From Synechococcus sp. SP2 MAG (lineage in GTDB: Bacteria; Cyanobacteriota; Cyanobacteriia; PCC-6307; Cyanobiaceae), in contig JAVBIX010000053.1 of the NCBI GenBank assembly GCA_030756895.1, positions 121,060 through 185,059 of the forward strand: a stretch of DNA of 64,000 nt. The letters run 5' to 3'. Shown here in pieces: positions 48,958 to 58,398 of the stretch. The first letter of the stretch is position 1. The number at the start of each line of letters is the position of its first letter. The notes below the pieces were generated by a model. The model did no database searches. It was given only the letters and a program-made list of their open reading frames with translations, and had not been told where the DNA came from. A program made the position numbers and the translations under genes.

Positions 48958-49437
48958 TCAGCGAGGGGAGATGGTCACCTTGTCATCGCTTTCAAGCAAT
49001 TTGCCACTTGTGAGTTCACCAAAAGCAGCGATAGGCCAAGTGGCTGATGCCAGCAAGGACTTCAAGGCAAGAGAGACATCAATTTGAATCTCTTTCATGT
49101 ACTGCTCCTTGGTACCGCGAGTGCCTTTGAGGTACTCACGACCAGCCCAGCCAATGCAACCAGTGATGTAGAGGAACATCAGGCCTGGGAGGATGAAGTC
49201 ACCGGCATGGCTCCAACGGCCATCCACGATCAAGTGAGGCAAGCCATCTTCACCACAAACGGCCTCGCTATACATCTCGAAACGAGCCTTGGCTTGAGGT
49301 GTGGCGGCAGCGCTAGCGCGCTGCTGAAAACGGGCACTTTCGGCGCAGGGTGTCAGACCCGCTACATCAGCCTTGGCGACGGGTGCAAAGCCGAACACCA
49401 GCAGGGCCGAGAGCGCAAGAGCGAAGAGACGACGCAT
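48958..49437 (-). CDS. psaF: Photosystem I reaction centre subunit III
   Basis: This 159-residue precursor starts MRRLFALALSALLVFGFAP with a cleavable signal ending AKA before DVAGLTPC. The lumenal part has EMYSEAVCGEDGLPHLIVDGRW in outline, and the C-terminus has the membrane segment FILPGLMFLYITGCIGW. PsaF helps dock plastocyanin or cytochrome c6. ATG 49437 is used; the frame extends to 49482 but that part is not a signal. It overlaps nothing and is divergent from tsaD. Confidence 0.96.
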   Translation of the reverse strand: MRRLFALALSALLVFGFAPVAKADVAGLTPCAESARFQQRASAAATPQAKARFEMYSEAVCGEDGLPHLIVDGRWSHAGDFILPGLMFLYITGCIGWAGREYLKGTRGTKEQYMKEIQIDVSLALKSLLASATWPIAAFGELTSGKLLESDDKVTISPR

Positions 49438-49514
49438 CGGAACGGTTCCTGTTGAGCCTGCCCTAAAGCGGCAGGATGTCACAAACGGACAGTAGGGGAG
49501 ACCCCTCCATCTTC

Positions 49515-50585
49515 ATGCCCACAGTGCTTGCCCTCGAAACAAGTTGTGACGAGTCAGCCGCGGCGGTGCTCCGCCAGGAGGGCGACCAGCTCACGGTGTT
49601 GTCCCACGGCATCGCCTCCCAGGTTGAGGAGCATGCGCAATGGGGTGGGGTCGTTCCTGAGATTGCCTCGCGCCGGCATGTGGAGGCGCTCCCAAACCTT
49701 GTGGAACACGCCTTAAAAGATGCTGGTCTCGTTGCTGCCGACCTCGATGCCATCGCAGCGACCGTGGCACCTGGCCTGGTGGGAGCCCTCATGGTGGGCT
49801 CCATCACCGCGCGGACACTGGCCGCCCTGCATCAGAAACCTTTTCTCGCCGTTCACCATCTCGAGGCACACCTAGCTTCCGTGTTCTTGTCGGATCACCC
49901 ACCACATGCGCCCTATCTGGTGCTTCTCGTGAGTGGCGGGCACACCGAACTCATTCGGGTGGATGAAGTTGGAGAAATGGAACGCCTGGGACGCAGCCAC
50001 GACGATGCGGCCGGCGAAGCTTTCGACAAAGTGGCGCGACTCATGGGCTTGGACTACCCCGGCGGTCCTGCGATTCAGGCCATCGCCGTAGAGGGCGATG
50101 CCAAACGGTTTCGGTTACCAAAAGGACGCGTTTCCAAGCCAGGAGGAGGCTTTTACCCCTATGACTTTTCATTCAGTGGGCTGAAAACTGCGGTACTTCG
50201 GCATGTGGAAGCGTTAAGGCGTGAGCCTGAGGAGCTTCCGCTTGCTGATCTCGCCGCCAGCTTTGAACAGATCGTGGCCGATGTGTTGGTGGAGCGAAGC
50301 TTGCGCTGCTGCTCAGAGCTGGGGCTTGAGCATTTAGTGATGGTGGGTGGCGTTGCCGCAAACCATCGGTTGCGCTCTCAAATGCGTGCTGCTGGAAAGA
50401 CCAAGGGGGTGTCGGTCCACATCGCCCCTTTGGCCTATTGCACGGACAATGCGGCAATGGTTGCCGTAGCGGCATTGCGTCGGCTCTCAAGCGGCGTAGA
50501 GCCGAGCTCTCTGGAGCTCGGAGTCGCAGCGCGGTGGCCATTAGAGCAAGCATTAAGCCTTTATGGTCCATCCCCCCCCTTTTGA
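49515..50585 (+). CDS. tsaD: tRNA N6-adenosine threonylcarbamoyltransferase
   Basis: The 356-residue protein makes the t6A modification of tRNAs that read ANN codons. It starts [19 protein letters not shown], with [13 protein letters not shown] and the metal histidines in HHLEAHLAS, then [27 protein letters not shown], and the C-terminal [14 protein letters not shown] 49515 is chosen because the family begins at this ALETSCDE strand; the frame begins earlier at 49476. It is divergent from psaF. The hli gene follows after 39 bases. Confidence 0.96.
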   Translation: MPTVLALETSCDESAAAVLRQEGDQLTVLSHGIASQVEEHAQWGGVVPEIASRRHVEALPNLVEHALKDAGLVAADLDAIAATVAPGLVGALMVGSITARTLAALHQKPFLAVHHLEAHLASVFLSDHPPHAPYLVLLVSGGHTELIRVDEVGEMERLGRSHDDAAGEAFDKVARLMGLDYPGGPAIQAIAVEGDAKRFRLPKGRVSKPGGGFYPYDFSFSGLKTAVLRHVEALRREPEELPLADLAASFEQIVADVLVERSLRCCSELGLEHLVMVGGVAANHRLRSQMRAAGKTKGVSVHIAPLAYCTDNAAMVAVAALRRLSSGVEPSSLELGVAARWPLEQALSLYGPSPPF

Positions 50586-50624
50586 AATTATTCTCTTAAG
50601 GTGGCGTCCCCCGAGATCCTCCTG

Positions 50625-50810
50625 ATGGCTCCGAAAACCGATCTCCAACCAAAGGTTGTGGCAGAGCCAATCGATCCCATCGAATTGAATGCTTGGAAGC
50701 GAGGATTTACCCCTCAAGCTGAAATCTGGAATGGACGTCTCGCCATGCTTGGACTTTCCATCAGCTTGGCCACACTCTTAATCGTCCGGATGTTTAACAA
50801 CGCGGCCTGA
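50625..50810 (+). CDS. High-light-inducible protein (Hli / CAB-like)
   Basis: A 61-residue protein with the chlorophyll-binding single helix: EIWNGRLAMLGLSISLATLL, where the ExxNGR-like motif is the Hli signature. These proteins protect photosystems and bind chlorophyll under high light. ATG 50625 (MAPKTDLQ) is preferred over GTG 50601. It ends 6 bases before the convergent pilT gene. Confidence 0.9.
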   Translation: MAPKTDLQPKVVAEPIDPIELNAWKRGFTPQAEIWNGRLAMLGLSISLATLLIVRMFNNAA

Positions 50811-50816
50811 ATACCC

Positions 50817-51971
50817 TTAATTCCTGCCTCTTAAAGCCTGAGTCAGTTCATTCGGACGAGAACTAACGGCTAACGCCTTATCCGCTTCGACTTGCCCAGA
50901 TTCAACCAGGCGTTGCAGCGACTGGTTGGCTGTCATCATTCCATCGAATTCGCTTCTCTGCATAATGTCCTCGACATCATCTAGAGCGCCTTTTTTAATG
51001 TAGTCCTTACATGCTTCAGTGTTAATCATTAGATCATGATATGCGGCACGCTTACCACTCTGGCTTTGGATTAATCCTTGAGAGATAATTCCCATCAGCG
51101 ATTCTGCCAGAGATTGTCGGACACTTTCTTGTTCCTCAGGTTGGTACATACCGAGAACACGTTCAACGGTTTTGACCGCAGAGTTTGTATGCAAAGTTCC
51201 AAACACTAGATGTCCAGTCTGAGCCGCCTCCATCGCGGTGCTTAGCGTTTCTTTGTCACGAATTTCACCAACCAAAATCACATCAGGATCTTCACGCAGT
51301 GCTGCTCTTAAAGCATGGTGAAAATGAAGCGTGTGACGTCCCACTTCACGCTGTCGGATTAAAGACTTCCTACTTTCATGCACAAATTCAATTGGATCCT
51401 CAATCGTGAGAATATGCCTACTTTGATTGCTATTAATCCAATCAATCATGGCTGCCAGCGTGGTGCTTTTACCTGAACCGGTAGGACCAGTTACAAGCAA
51501 CAATCCTTTGGGATGAGCACAAAGCTCTTGCAGAACATGCGGCAGTTTTAAATCATCCAGCGACAGGATCTTTTGAGGAATAAGCCGTAAAACCATCGCC
51601 GCACCTTTTAAAGCATCCAACAAATTGATGCGTACCCTCACGAAAGAGAAGGCATGAGCGCCGTCAAACTCTTTGCATTGTCTGAAGTGGTCAATCTGTT
51701 GAGGAGTAAGTAATTCTCCAAGCCAGTCCTGAAACTCACTGGGTTCGGTGGGAGGCCAATCGGAGCGAATAATCTCACCACGAGCTCTAAACCTTGGACT
51801 CTCCCCGATTCCAAGGTGGACGTCGGAATGCCCCTGTTCATAAGCGACGCGAACGATCTGCTCTAAAGACGGGGATGGCGAAGCCGATGACTCTGGAGGT
51901 GGAGCTGAAACTTGAGATGGTGTGAACGTTGGCCGCGCTGGGAGACCAGGAGGAAAAACGGGCTGACTCAT
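50817..51971 (-). CDS. pilT: PilT-type twitching ATPase
   Basis: This 384-residue ATPase powers pilus retraction. A proline-rich N-terminus (residues 1-35) precedes the PAS-like domain and the RecA core: Walker A GPTGSGKST at 162-170, the Asp box in TIEDPIEFVH, Walker B DPDVILVGEIRD, the His box TGHLVFGTLHTNSA, and AIRNLIRE-like AGLIGG region is replaced by a more variable end. No other pil gene is in the window. Marine Synechococcus pili are less studied than those of freshwater strains. It is divergent from wecB. Confidence 0.92.
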   Translation of the reverse strand: MSQPVFPPGLPARPTFTPSQVSAPPPESSASPSPSLEQIVRVAYEQGHSDVHLGIGESPRFRARGEIIRSDWPPTEPSEFQDWLGELLTPQQIDHFRQCKEFDGAHAFSFVRVRINLLDALKGAAMVLRLIPQKILSLDDLKLPHVLQELCAHPKGLLLVTGPTGSGKSTTLAAMIDWINSNQSRHILTIEDPIEFVHESRKSLIRQREVGRHTLHFHHALRAALREDPDVILVGEIRDKETLSTAMEAAQTGHLVFGTLHTNSAVKTVERVLGMYQPEEQESVRQSLAESLMGIISQGLIQSQSGKRAAYHDLMINTEACKDYIKKGALDDVEDIMQRSEFDGMMTANQSLQRLVESGQVEADKALAVSSRPNELTQALRGRN

Positions 51972-52075
51972 GCTGATGGTGTCCGCTACATGCAGCTTTG
52001 CAATGCTGCATGATCTGGCGCGTTGATGCCAAGACTTCCCGGGGGAAGCGCTCGTAGGATTGACTCACAATCTTG

Positions 52076-53194
52076 ATGGTTATGGCTCGCCTGCCACGCG
52101 TGACAATCGTCTTGGGCACGAGGCCTGAAGCCATCAAATTGGCGCCTGTGATCCAAGAATTCCGGGCCTGCAAGGCTCTCGAAACCCGAGTCGTGCTGAC
52201 AGGTCAGCACAGGGAGATGGTGTCTCAAGTTATGGATTTGTTTGGCCTTAGCGCCGATCTTGATCTCAATCTGATGGCTCCACGGCAAACCCTCACGCAC
52301 GTGACCTGTGCGGCGCTGCAGGGCTTGCGCGATGACTTTCAAGCGTTTCCTCCAAAGCTCGTCCTGGTTCAAGGAGACACAACCACGGCCTTCGCAGCAG
52401 CCCTCTCCGCCTTTTACGAACAAATTCCTGTTGGTCACGTCGAGGCGGGACTGCGTACGGACAATCTTCTCGATCCATTTCCAGAAGAAGCCAACCGTCG
52501 CTTGATCTCACAAATTGCGCATCTTCACTTTGCTCCTACCAAGCAATCAGAAGCCAATCTCCAAGCATCTGGAGTTGTTGGGCGCGTGCTGCTCACGGGT
52601 AACACCGTGATCGATGCCCTGCTGAGGATGTCAGAACGCGCTCCTGCTTTGAGCGATTTAGCCCTCGATTGGGACGCGCAAAGAGTGATTTTGGCGACTG
52701 TTCACCGTCGTGAGAATTGGGGTGACCGCCTCAAGAACATTGCGGATGGAATGCTGCGCGTACTCGATAGCCATCCCGACACCGTGTTGCTGTTGCCCTT
52801 GCATCGCAACCCAACCGTGCGTGAACCCCTCCAGGCATTACTGGGGGACCATCCACGCGTGGTGCTGACCGAGCCCCTGGACTACGACCGCTTGGTGGCA
52901 GCCATGAAAGGCTGCACTCTTTTACTCACTGACTCAGGCGGGTTACAGGAGGAAGCACCAGCTCTCGGAAAACCGGTTCTCGTCCTGCGTGAAACCACCG
53001 AACGCCCCGAAGCCGTTGACGCCGGCACAGCCCGATTAGTTGGAACTGATCCAACAGCCATTCACCGTGAAGCCTCCCGGTTGTTGGACAACATCGATGC
53101 CTACAACGCCATGGCAAAAGCTGTGAATCCCTTTGGCGATGGCAAGGCGAGTGGAAGGATTCTCAAGGCAGCTCTTGAACTCTTGGCAAGCTGA
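52076..53194 (+). CDS. wecB: UDP-N-acetylglucosamine 2-epimerase
   Basis: The 372-residue enzyme makes UDP-ManNAc from UDP-GlcNAc. It begins VTIVLGTRPEAIKLAPVI, with TGQHREMVSQVMDLFGL, VQGDTTTAFAAALSAF, HVEAGLRT and NRRLISQIA, then ATVHRRENWGD, TDSGGLQEEAPALGKPVLVLRETTERPEAVDAGTARLVGT in outline. The start is one of several close in-frame codons (TTG 52073, ATG 52076, ATG 52082). The product is an envelope or capsule precursor. DUF1643 overlaps its 3' end. Confidence 0.93.
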   Translation: MVMARLPRVTIVLGTRPEAIKLAPVIQEFRACKALETRVVLTGQHREMVSQVMDLFGLSADLDLNLMAPRQTLTHVTCAALQGLRDDFQAFPPKLVLVQGDTTTAFAAALSAFYEQIPVGHVEAGLRTDNLLDPFPEEANRRLISQIAHLHFAPTKQSEANLQASGVVGRVLLTGNTVIDALLRMSERAPALSDLALDWDAQRVILATVHRRENWGDRLKNIADGMLRVLDSHPDTVLLLPLHRNPTVREPLQALLGDHPRVVLTEPLDYDRLVAAMKGCTLLLTDSGGLQEEAPALGKPVLVLRETTERPEAVDAGTARLVGTDPTAIHREASRLLDNIDAYNAMAKAVNPFGDGKASGRILKAALELLAS

Positions 53195-53810
53195 AGCAGC
53201 ACTCAGTCCTTGCGGTGCATACCGCTGGTTGTTGCATCGGCCCATTCCATCCACAGATCAAATCTCGAACTCGAAGCAGAGACGGGTTCTCCTGTTCGTT
53301 GGTTTGAATCCGTCGAAAGCTGATGGACATCGAGACGACCCCACCCTGAGACGGCTTCAAGGATTTGCACACCACTGGGGGTATCACCACCTCGTGGTCC
53401 TCAATCTGTTTGCCCGGATCTCCCCTTCCCCCTCCCTGCTCTGTCGATGCGCAGAGCCAATCGGCACTGAAAATGATCTGATCTTGCGCAACTGGTTCCA
53501 ACAATGGGCTCAACAGCCCACATGGGATCTATGGCTGGGATGGGGGGTCGGCGGGAGATTCAGGCAACGGGATGAGGCCGTCTTGAAAATGTTGAACGAC
53601 ATCAGCGATCAACGAGGAGTCCTTCCGCCTCCCTTTGTGACTGGCTTGACCAAAGCTGGCTATCCCCGCCACCCCCTCTACCTTCCAAGAGATGTGGAGA
53701 GAGTTGCCTGGGCAGTACGGTTCCTAGATGAACCGCACTCCGCGCCGGTATCGGATCTCCCTTCACCTGTCTGGCGGGCAGAGCGAAGTGGTGCATTTCA
53801 CGTCCCTTGA
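53139..53810 (+). CDS. DUF1643 family protein
   Basis: About 223 residues with the DUF1643 core: LLFVGLNPSKADGHRDDPTLRRLQGFAHHWGYHHLVVLNLFARISPS in outline. The family is of unknown function and is often near phage or mobile genes in other bacteria, though nothing mobile is seen here. The start is uncertain; ATG 53139 overlaps wecB by 56 bases, while TTG 53178 would overlap by 17. Its last 83 bases overlap the next gene in another frame, a long same-strand overlap. Confidence 0.75.
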   Translation: MARRVEGFSRQLLNSWQAEAALSPCGAYRWLLHRPIPSTDQISNSKQRRVLLFVGLNPSKADGHRDDPTLRRLQGFAHHWGYHHLVVLNLFARISPSPSLLCRCAEPIGTENDLILRNWFQQWAQQPTWDLWLGWGVGGRFRQRDEAVLKMLNDISDQRGVLPPPFVTGLTKAGYPRHPLYLPRDVERVAWAVRFLDEPHSAPVSDLPSPVWRAERSGAFHVP

Positions 53811-53973
53811 TCAGTTCCAGGATTGGTATCAAGGCCTGGTCAATGCCAGTGCTGAGGGGGCTTTTGTCAATGTCCCCCTCAGTGACCTAGACGGTGAGTT
53901 TCTTGTTGTGCGTCCGGATGCCGTGATCGGAATGCGGGTTGAACCGCAATACGCCTTGATCGATGACGCCTGA
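53728..53973 (+). CDS. Hypothetical small protein (81 aa)
   Basis: An 81-residue soluble protein with alternating hydrophobic residues: RYRISLHLSGGQSEVVHFTSLDQFQDWYQGLV in outline, then FVNVPLSDLDGEFLVVRPDAVIGMRVEPQY. The end resembles a small beta-rich fold. I do not recognise the family. It starts inside DUF1643 (83-base overlap) and its stop region overlaps the antiporter start by 11 bases, so three genes are tightly coupled. Confidence 0.65.
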   Translation: MNRTPRRYRISLHLSGGQSEVVHFTSLDQFQDWYQGLVNASAEGAFVNVPLSDLDGEFLVVRPDAVIGMRVEPQYALIDDA

Positions 53974-55243
53974 GCGTTTAGGGCTGCTTTGGGGCATCAC
54001 GGTCTTTGCGGGTGCAGGGGCGCGACTGCTAGCAGCTTTATCCAATATCAATGGCGTGGTTTTGCTGCTGCTTTCAGGGCTGCTGATCGGGCGCTCTGGC
54101 CTAGGACTCGTTGAACCTCTCGATCTTGGACAAGGGCTGCAAACCATTGTCGGACTGTTGGTGAGCTTGGTGTTGTTTGACGGAGGTCTCAACCTTCGAC
54201 TACCTGGTGACACCATCAAAGCCACCGTGCTTCGCATCTCAGTCCTGAGAATCTTCATTTCTCTCGGTGCTGGAATCCTTGCAGCGCACTGGCTCGCTGG
54301 CCTTGGATGGTCTTTAGCAGCAGTGTTTAGCGCCATTGTGCTGGCGACTGGGCCCACCGTGGTAACCCCGATCGTGAAACAAATTCGCTTAGCCCATCCC
54401 CTTGGAGATGTGCTGGAAGCGGAAGGACTGCTGCTCGAGCCCATTGGGGCTGTGTTGGCATTGCTACTCCTTGAACTTGCGCTGGGAGACCTCCACGGCT
54501 GGCGTGAATTAGCCCAAGGTCTGCTGGCACGCCTCGGAGGAGGAGTGCTGATTGGTGTCACGGTTGGTTGGCTGTTGTCAGAGGGGTTACGACGCCTTAA
54601 GTCTTCGCAACCGGTCGGATTGCGACTACAGCTCACGCTTGGGGCGCTATTCCTCATGTTTGGGATTGCCGAATGGCTTCTGCCTGAATCAGGCCTACCG
54701 GCATCCGTTGCCGCGGGCGTCGTAGTCGGTCGTCGATCAACCGAAGAAGCCGGTCAGCTCGATGAGTTGATCCGAGAGTTGGCTTCACTTGCCATCACCA
54801 TGCTGTTTCCACTCTTGGCAGCAGACGTGTCTTGGGCTGAGCTAAGTCCGCTCGGATGGGGCGGTGTGAGCTGTGTCTTGCTGCTGATGTTTGTGGTGCG
54901 TCCAGTCGCCGTGAGTGTGGCCACAATCGGTTTGCCCTTGGTATGGCAGCAAAAGTTGTTTATGGCCTGGCTGGCTCCACGCGGAATCGTGACAGCAGCT
55001 GTGGCTTCCTTGTTTGCCATCCGCCTTGAACAGGCTGGAATTTTGGGTGCCGGGCGTTTGCAAGGGTTGGTCTTCCTCACAATTCTGATGACCGTGGGAA
55101 TTCAAGGGCTAACCGCGCAACCCTTGGCACGCGTCCTTGGCCTAATTGCAGAAAGTCCAGAAGAAGCTTGTGACGCCAAGACCTCTGCCGTGTCAGAAGC
55201 AACGACGCAAGCGCTGCCGATCGTTCCCGAGTCTGGCCAGTAA
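53963..55243 (+). CDS. CPA1-type Na+/H+ antiporter
   Basis: The 426-residue membrane protein has about twelve hydrophobic segments. In the TM5-6 region it shows [16 protein letters not shown] at residues 128-143 and [14 protein letters not shown] around 151-164. In related cyanobacterial antiporters I recall an aspartate before the proline of this second motif; here E159 replaces it. It probably handles sodium or pH balance. The N-terminus begins inside the preceding small gene. The 3' end overlaps gltX by 51 bases in antisense. Confidence 0.85.
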   Translation: MTPERLGLLWGITVFAGAGARLLAALSNINGVVLLLLSGLLIGRSGLGLVEPLDLGQGLQTIVGLLVSLVLFDGGLNLRLPGDTIKATVLRISVLRIFISLGAGILAAHWLAGLGWSLAAVFSAIVLATGPTVVTPIVKQIRLAHPLGDVLEAEGLLLEPIGAVLALLLLELALGDLHGWRELAQGLLARLGGGVLIGVTVGWLLSEGLRRLKSSQPVGLRLQLTLGALFLMFGIAEWLLPESGLPASVAAGVVVGRRSTEEAGQLDELIRELASLAITMLFPLLAADVSWAELSPLGWGGVSCVLLLMFVVRPVAVSVATIGLPLVWQQKLFMAWLAPRGIVTAAVASLFAIRLEQAGILGAGRLQGLVFLTILMTVGIQGLTAQPLARVLGLIAESPEEACDAKTSAVSEATTQALPIVPESGQ

Positions 55244-56623
55244 CGCCCATGTCGTGATGAGGTCTGGCCCCTGAAGCCGACCAAGCAAGGCGGCCCTAAG
55301 ACTCTTCATCAAGACACCCTTTTTCACTTCAGCGGAGGCAGCCGCATCTTTGAGCAAGATTTGGGCGCGCTCAACATCAATGCCATCCCATGCATTCAAC
55401 TCAAGTGCAGAAAGAAGCGCCTGAAGCGCAGGACGGGCACCGGCTTGATCGAGTTGCTTCAACCCATCCTCTTCTAAGGGAGGTTCTTCAAAAAAGGGCC
55501 TGGCTTGCGTCACTCCGTCTTCGATCAAGGTGAGTGACGGTCCAAGCAAAACGGCTAAGTCGTTGGCCCAAAGAGGATCGTTGACAACCCAACCTTGTTT
55601 CTGCCAGAGGGGCTCAACTGCTGAAAGAAGTTCGGCTGGCGACCAACCATGCAAAACCTGGGCGTTGAGCCAGTTGAGCTTGTCCCAATCAAATTTGGCA
55701 CCTGCCTTATTCACCCGATCAAAACTAAAAACTTCGGCTGCTTCATTGAGGGTGAACCGTTCCTCTGTTCCCTCGGGGACAGACCAACCGAGCAGGGTCA
55801 TGTAATTAGCTAACGCCTCTGCGGTGTAACCCATGGCCTGAAAGTCACCAATGGAGGTCACCCCATCACGCTTCGATAGCTTCCGTCCCTCCGGATTGAG
55901 GATCAAAGGCGTGTGAGCAAAACTTGGGCAGCTCAACTGGAGAGCCTGGTAGAGCAACAGTTGTTTGGCCGTATTAGCAATGTGATCTTCACCACGAATC
56001 ACGTGGCTGATGGCCATAGCGGCGTCATCAACCACCACTACGAGGTTGTACAGAGGGTTACCAATCGTGTTTGCAGGCGCACGTCTGGCGATCACCATGT
56101 CACCACCAAGATCGGCGCCACGCCATTGCATCGGACCGCGCACCATATCGGTCCAAGCAATAGTGGCTTCGTCATCAATCCGAAAACGAATCACCGCCTC
56201 TCGCCCTTCAGCGCGATAGGCCTCTTCCTGTTCACCACTGAGTTGGCGATGACGGTTGTCGTAACGGGGAGGCTTACCGGAAGCCTTCTGGGCTTCACGC
56301 ATGTCATCCAATTCCTGCTCACTGGCATAACAGCGGTAAGCAAGACCTTGAGCGAGCAATTGGCTGATCGCTTGCTGATGGGCTTCAATCCGCTCGCTTT
56401 GAATGACTGGCTCCTCATCCCAGTCCAGGCCAAGCCAGCGCAAACCATCAAGAATATTTTGGGTGAACTCTGGCTTGGAGCGCTCCTTATCCGTATCCTC
56501 AATTCTCAGCAAGAATTTGCCGTTTTGATGACGAGCAAACAGCCAATTAAAAACAGCTGTACGAGCCGTTCCGATATGAAGCGTGCCAGTGGGGCTTGGG
56601 GCCAGACGAACGCGAACCGTCAC
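55193..56623 (-). CDS. gltX: Glutamyl-tRNA synthetase
   Basis: This 476-residue class I synthetase has the HIGH-type motif [11 protein letters not shown] near residue 10 and the KMSKS-type KLSKRDG around 240. [27 protein letters not shown] and the C-terminal anticodon region are present. Cyanobacterial GluRS is usually non-discriminating and charges tRNA-Gln too, which needs GatCAB; that is family knowledge. The start is a GTG. Its 3' end overlaps the antiporter. Confidence 0.96.
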   Translation of the reverse strand: MTVRVRLAPSPTGTLHIGTARTAVFNWLFARHQNGKFLLRIEDTDKERSKPEFTQNILDGLRWLGLDWDEEPVIQSERIEAHQQAISQLLAQGLAYRCYASEQELDDMREAQKASGKPPRYDNRHRQLSGEQEEAYRAEGREAVIRFRIDDEATIAWTDMVRGPMQWRGADLGGDMVIARRAPANTIGNPLYNLVVVVDDAAMAISHVIRGEDHIANTAKQLLLYQALQLSCPSFAHTPLILNPEGRKLSKRDGVTSIGDFQAMGYTAEALANYMTLLGWSVPEGTEERFTLNEAAEVFSFDRVNKAGAKFDWDKLNWLNAQVLHGWSPAELLSAVEPLWQKQGWVVNDPLWANDLAVLLGPSLTLIEDGVTQARPFFEEPPLEEDGLKQLDQAGARPALQALLSALELNAWDGIDVERAQILLKDAAASAEVKKGVLMKSLRAALLGRLQGPDLITTWALLARLGNDRQRLRRCF

Positions 56624-56642
56624 TAAGCCGGAAAAATAAAAA

Positions 56643-56716
56643 CGGGACCGACGGGATTCGAACCCGCAACTTCCGCCGTGACAGGGCGGTGCTCTAACCG
56701 ATTGAACTACGGTCCC
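56643..56716 (-). tRNA. tRNA-Asp (GTC)
   Basis: The minus strand gives a 74-base cloverleaf: acceptor GGGACCG/CGGTCCC, anticodon stem CCGCC/GGCGG with loop CTGTCAC (anticodon GTC), T arm TTCGAAT. It is 19 bases upstream of gltX on the same strand. Confidence 0.95.
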
Positions 56717-57065
56717 AGGCTGAACTCAATTGAGGGAGCTTTACCCACAAAGAGTGACCTTTGCCGCTCACGCGGACTCGGTCAGTATCAACTGCCGCCC
56801 TGCCCTCCGTCAACACACTCGAAGAGACACCAATCTTTCCTGAGCTGTTCAGTTGTGATCTGGAGGCTCACTGGTCTGATCGAAACAGCGCGAGCTTGTT
56901 GACCTCATCGAATGGTCACGCGCCCATCACGAGTCTTCTCTACTGGCCAGCACCCACGACAAACCACCAGGGATGAAGCCATAAAAATGCCATGGGTTTG
57001 ATGAAGGCACGCAAACCATCGTTGGGAGATCAAACCCATCCACTGTGATCGCGTACAAGTCGACC
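56717..57065. other. Intergenic region without a supported gene
   Basis: This 350-base gap between tRNA-Asp and the terminator at 57066 contains no convincing gene. A minus-strand frame (56927-57115) runs through the terminator stem and is unlikely to be translated in full; a shorter internal peptide beginning near MVCVPSSNPWHFYGF cannot be excluded. Confidence 0.5.
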
Positions 57066-57092
57066 AAAAAAAAACCTCCCCGACTGGGGAGG
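57066..57092 (-). terminator. Rho-independent terminator of the 57126-57317 gene
   Basis: CCTCCCC and GGGGAGG form a perfect seven-base stem with a four-base loop. On the minus strand it is followed by nine T residues. It lies 34 bases past the stop of the small protein gene. Confidence 0.92.
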
Positions 57093-57125
57093 TTTAGGCA
57101 CGAAAGGACGTCCAAGACATTGGGC

Positions 57126-57317
57126 TTAGGGACTACTAAATCCAGCTGGTTCGATCAAACGCACTTGATTACCTCTGGCCGTGAATTCACGACCTTGGTC
57201 GCTTTGGACAACGACTCGTCCACCGGACTTGACGCGAATCACTCGTGCACGAACCCAGCCGAGAGCGGCTGATTCGAGCACTTTGACCACATCACCAGGT
57301 TGAAGATCTAACTCCAT
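57126..57317 (-). CDS. Small SH3/Tudor-like hypothetical protein (63 aa)
   Basis: A 63-residue protein beginning MELDLQPGDVVKVLESAALGW and continuing with beta-strand-like VRARVIRVKSGGRVVVQSD, then GREFTARGNQVRLIE. The spacing of Gly, Val and Arg suggests a small barrel (SH3- or Tudor-like). I do not recognise a named family. The ATG at 57317 is preferred; longer frames run into tRNA-Trp. It sits 39 bases downstream of tRNA-Trp on the same strand and has its own strong terminator, so it may be processed from a tRNA co-transcript. Confidence 0.75.
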   Translation of the reverse strand: MELDLQPGDVVKVLESAALGWVRARVIRVKSGGRVVVQSDQGREFTARGNQVRLIEPAGFSSP

Positions 57318-57356
57318 GCTCGAAATCAAGAAAACTGCAAGTAAGGGGTCATCGGA

Positions 57357-57429
57357 CGCGCCGTGGAGGACTTGAACCCCCGACATCAGGTTTTGGAGAC
57401 CTGCGTTCTACCAACTGAACTAACGGCGC
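57357..57429 (-). tRNA. tRNA-Trp (CCA)
   Basis: A 73-base cloverleaf on the minus strand: acceptor GCGCCGT/ACGGCGC, anticodon stem CAGGT/ACCTG with loop CTCCAAA (anticodon CCA), T arm TTCAAGT. It lies between rplS (upstream) and the 63-residue protein gene. Confidence 0.95.
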
Positions 57430-57489
57430 AAGGCGATGAACCCCTAAGCCATCGAAAAACGATGGCATTAATTCGTTGAAGCGAAAGCC

Positions 57490-57948
57490 TCAGCGATCGA
57501 AGCGCTGCTTCACGCGAGTGGCCTTGCCCACCCGGTCACGCAGATAAAAGAGCTTCGCACGCCTTACTTTACCGCGACGCTCAATTTTGACCGAAGCCAC
57601 TTGGGGACTGTGGAGCATAAAAACCCGCTCAACACCGATCCCTTGGAAGATGCGCCTCACCGTGATGGTTTGGTTGAGACTTCCATGGCGCTTGGCGATC
57701 ACGACGCCCTCATAGGGCTGAACACGCTCTTTATTACCCTCGCTGATGCGAACACCAACACGCACTGTGTCGCCTACGTAAATCTCAGGAAGATCACTCT
57801 TCAACTGAGCATCTTCGAATTCTTGAATCAGTGCAGAGGCACCTAACTTCTTCGAATTTTTCGACGTTGATTTTTCGGCAACAGCAGTTGCACCACTCGT
57901 CGCCTCAGTGGCTTCGTCCACAGACGTCTCTATCGGGTCCACCGCCAT
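57490..57948 (-). CDS. rplS: 50S ribosomal protein L19
   Basis: The 152-residue protein has the L19 core: [36 protein letters not shown] in outline, then [18 protein letters not shown] and [20 protein letters not shown]. It lies at the 30S/50S interface. The first 40 residues ([19 protein letters not shown] ...) are an acidic Thr/Ala-rich extension not present in E. coli L19. ATG 57948 is used. The upstream region lies in front of the small PepSY-like gene. Confidence 0.95.
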   Translation of the reverse strand: MAVDPIETSVDEATEATSGATAVAEKSTSKNSKKLGASALIQEFEDAQLKSDLPEIYVGDTVRVGVRISEGNKERVQPYEGVVIAKRHGSLNQTITVRRIFQGIGVERVFMLHSPQVASVKIERRGKVRRAKLFYLRDRVGKATRVKQRFDR

Positions 57949-57980
57949 CCCAGCTCCTGGTAACACGCCAAACAACCACC

Positions 57981-58307
57981 TTACCCCCCAGCCTCCTTCC
58001 TAAAAGCAATCCATTGCCTTCGGAAGCTTTGAAAGAGGAGCCAGGCACCAGTCGCAAGCATCCACAACAGGCCGACCGCGTTGAGAAGGACAACGATGGG
58101 CTCGAGGACAGGCCCAAGCCACTCACCTTCGTGAATGGTCATCAACCAGTGGACCTGCTCACGACTCAATCCCCCCCAGTCCTTAGCTAACCGATAGGTC
58201 ACACCGGTACTGACAGTTACCAGAAGAGGGAGCACAACAAGAGGCGCCATCCAGCGATGCCATTGGCGTACGCGAACCAATAAGCGGGCCACCGTCGATC
58301 CCTCCAT
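57981..58307 (-). CDS. PepSY-associated membrane-helix protein
   Basis: This 108-residue protein has [36 protein letters not shown] near the N-terminus and a second hydrophobic stretch, [26 protein letters not shown]. The pattern (basic-His-Trp before a membrane helix, short lumenal loop, second helix) matches PepSY-associated TM domain proteins, some of which link to heme or iron handling. ATG 58307 gives a compact reading; a much longer frame is antisense to map. It follows rplS after 32 bases on the opposite transcriptional order. Confidence 0.7.
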   Translation of the reverse strand: MEGSTVARLLVRVRQWHRWMAPLVVLPLLVTVSTGVTYRLAKDWGGLSREQVHWLMTIHEGEWLGPVLEPIVVLLNAVGLLWMLATGAWLLFQSFRRQWIAFRKEAGG

Positions 58308-58398
58308 TGCAATTGATAGCGTGACAGGAAGACTGTCGGTAGAGCTTCCGCTGATGCGGCTTGCTTTAACGGCCTGAAACAAGAAACGCCGAAACACG

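Noticed and set aside
56927..57115. 62-residue minus-strand frame between tRNA-Asp and the terminator
   Set aside because: It translates through the strong terminator stem and T-run, so the full frame cannot be a normal gene.
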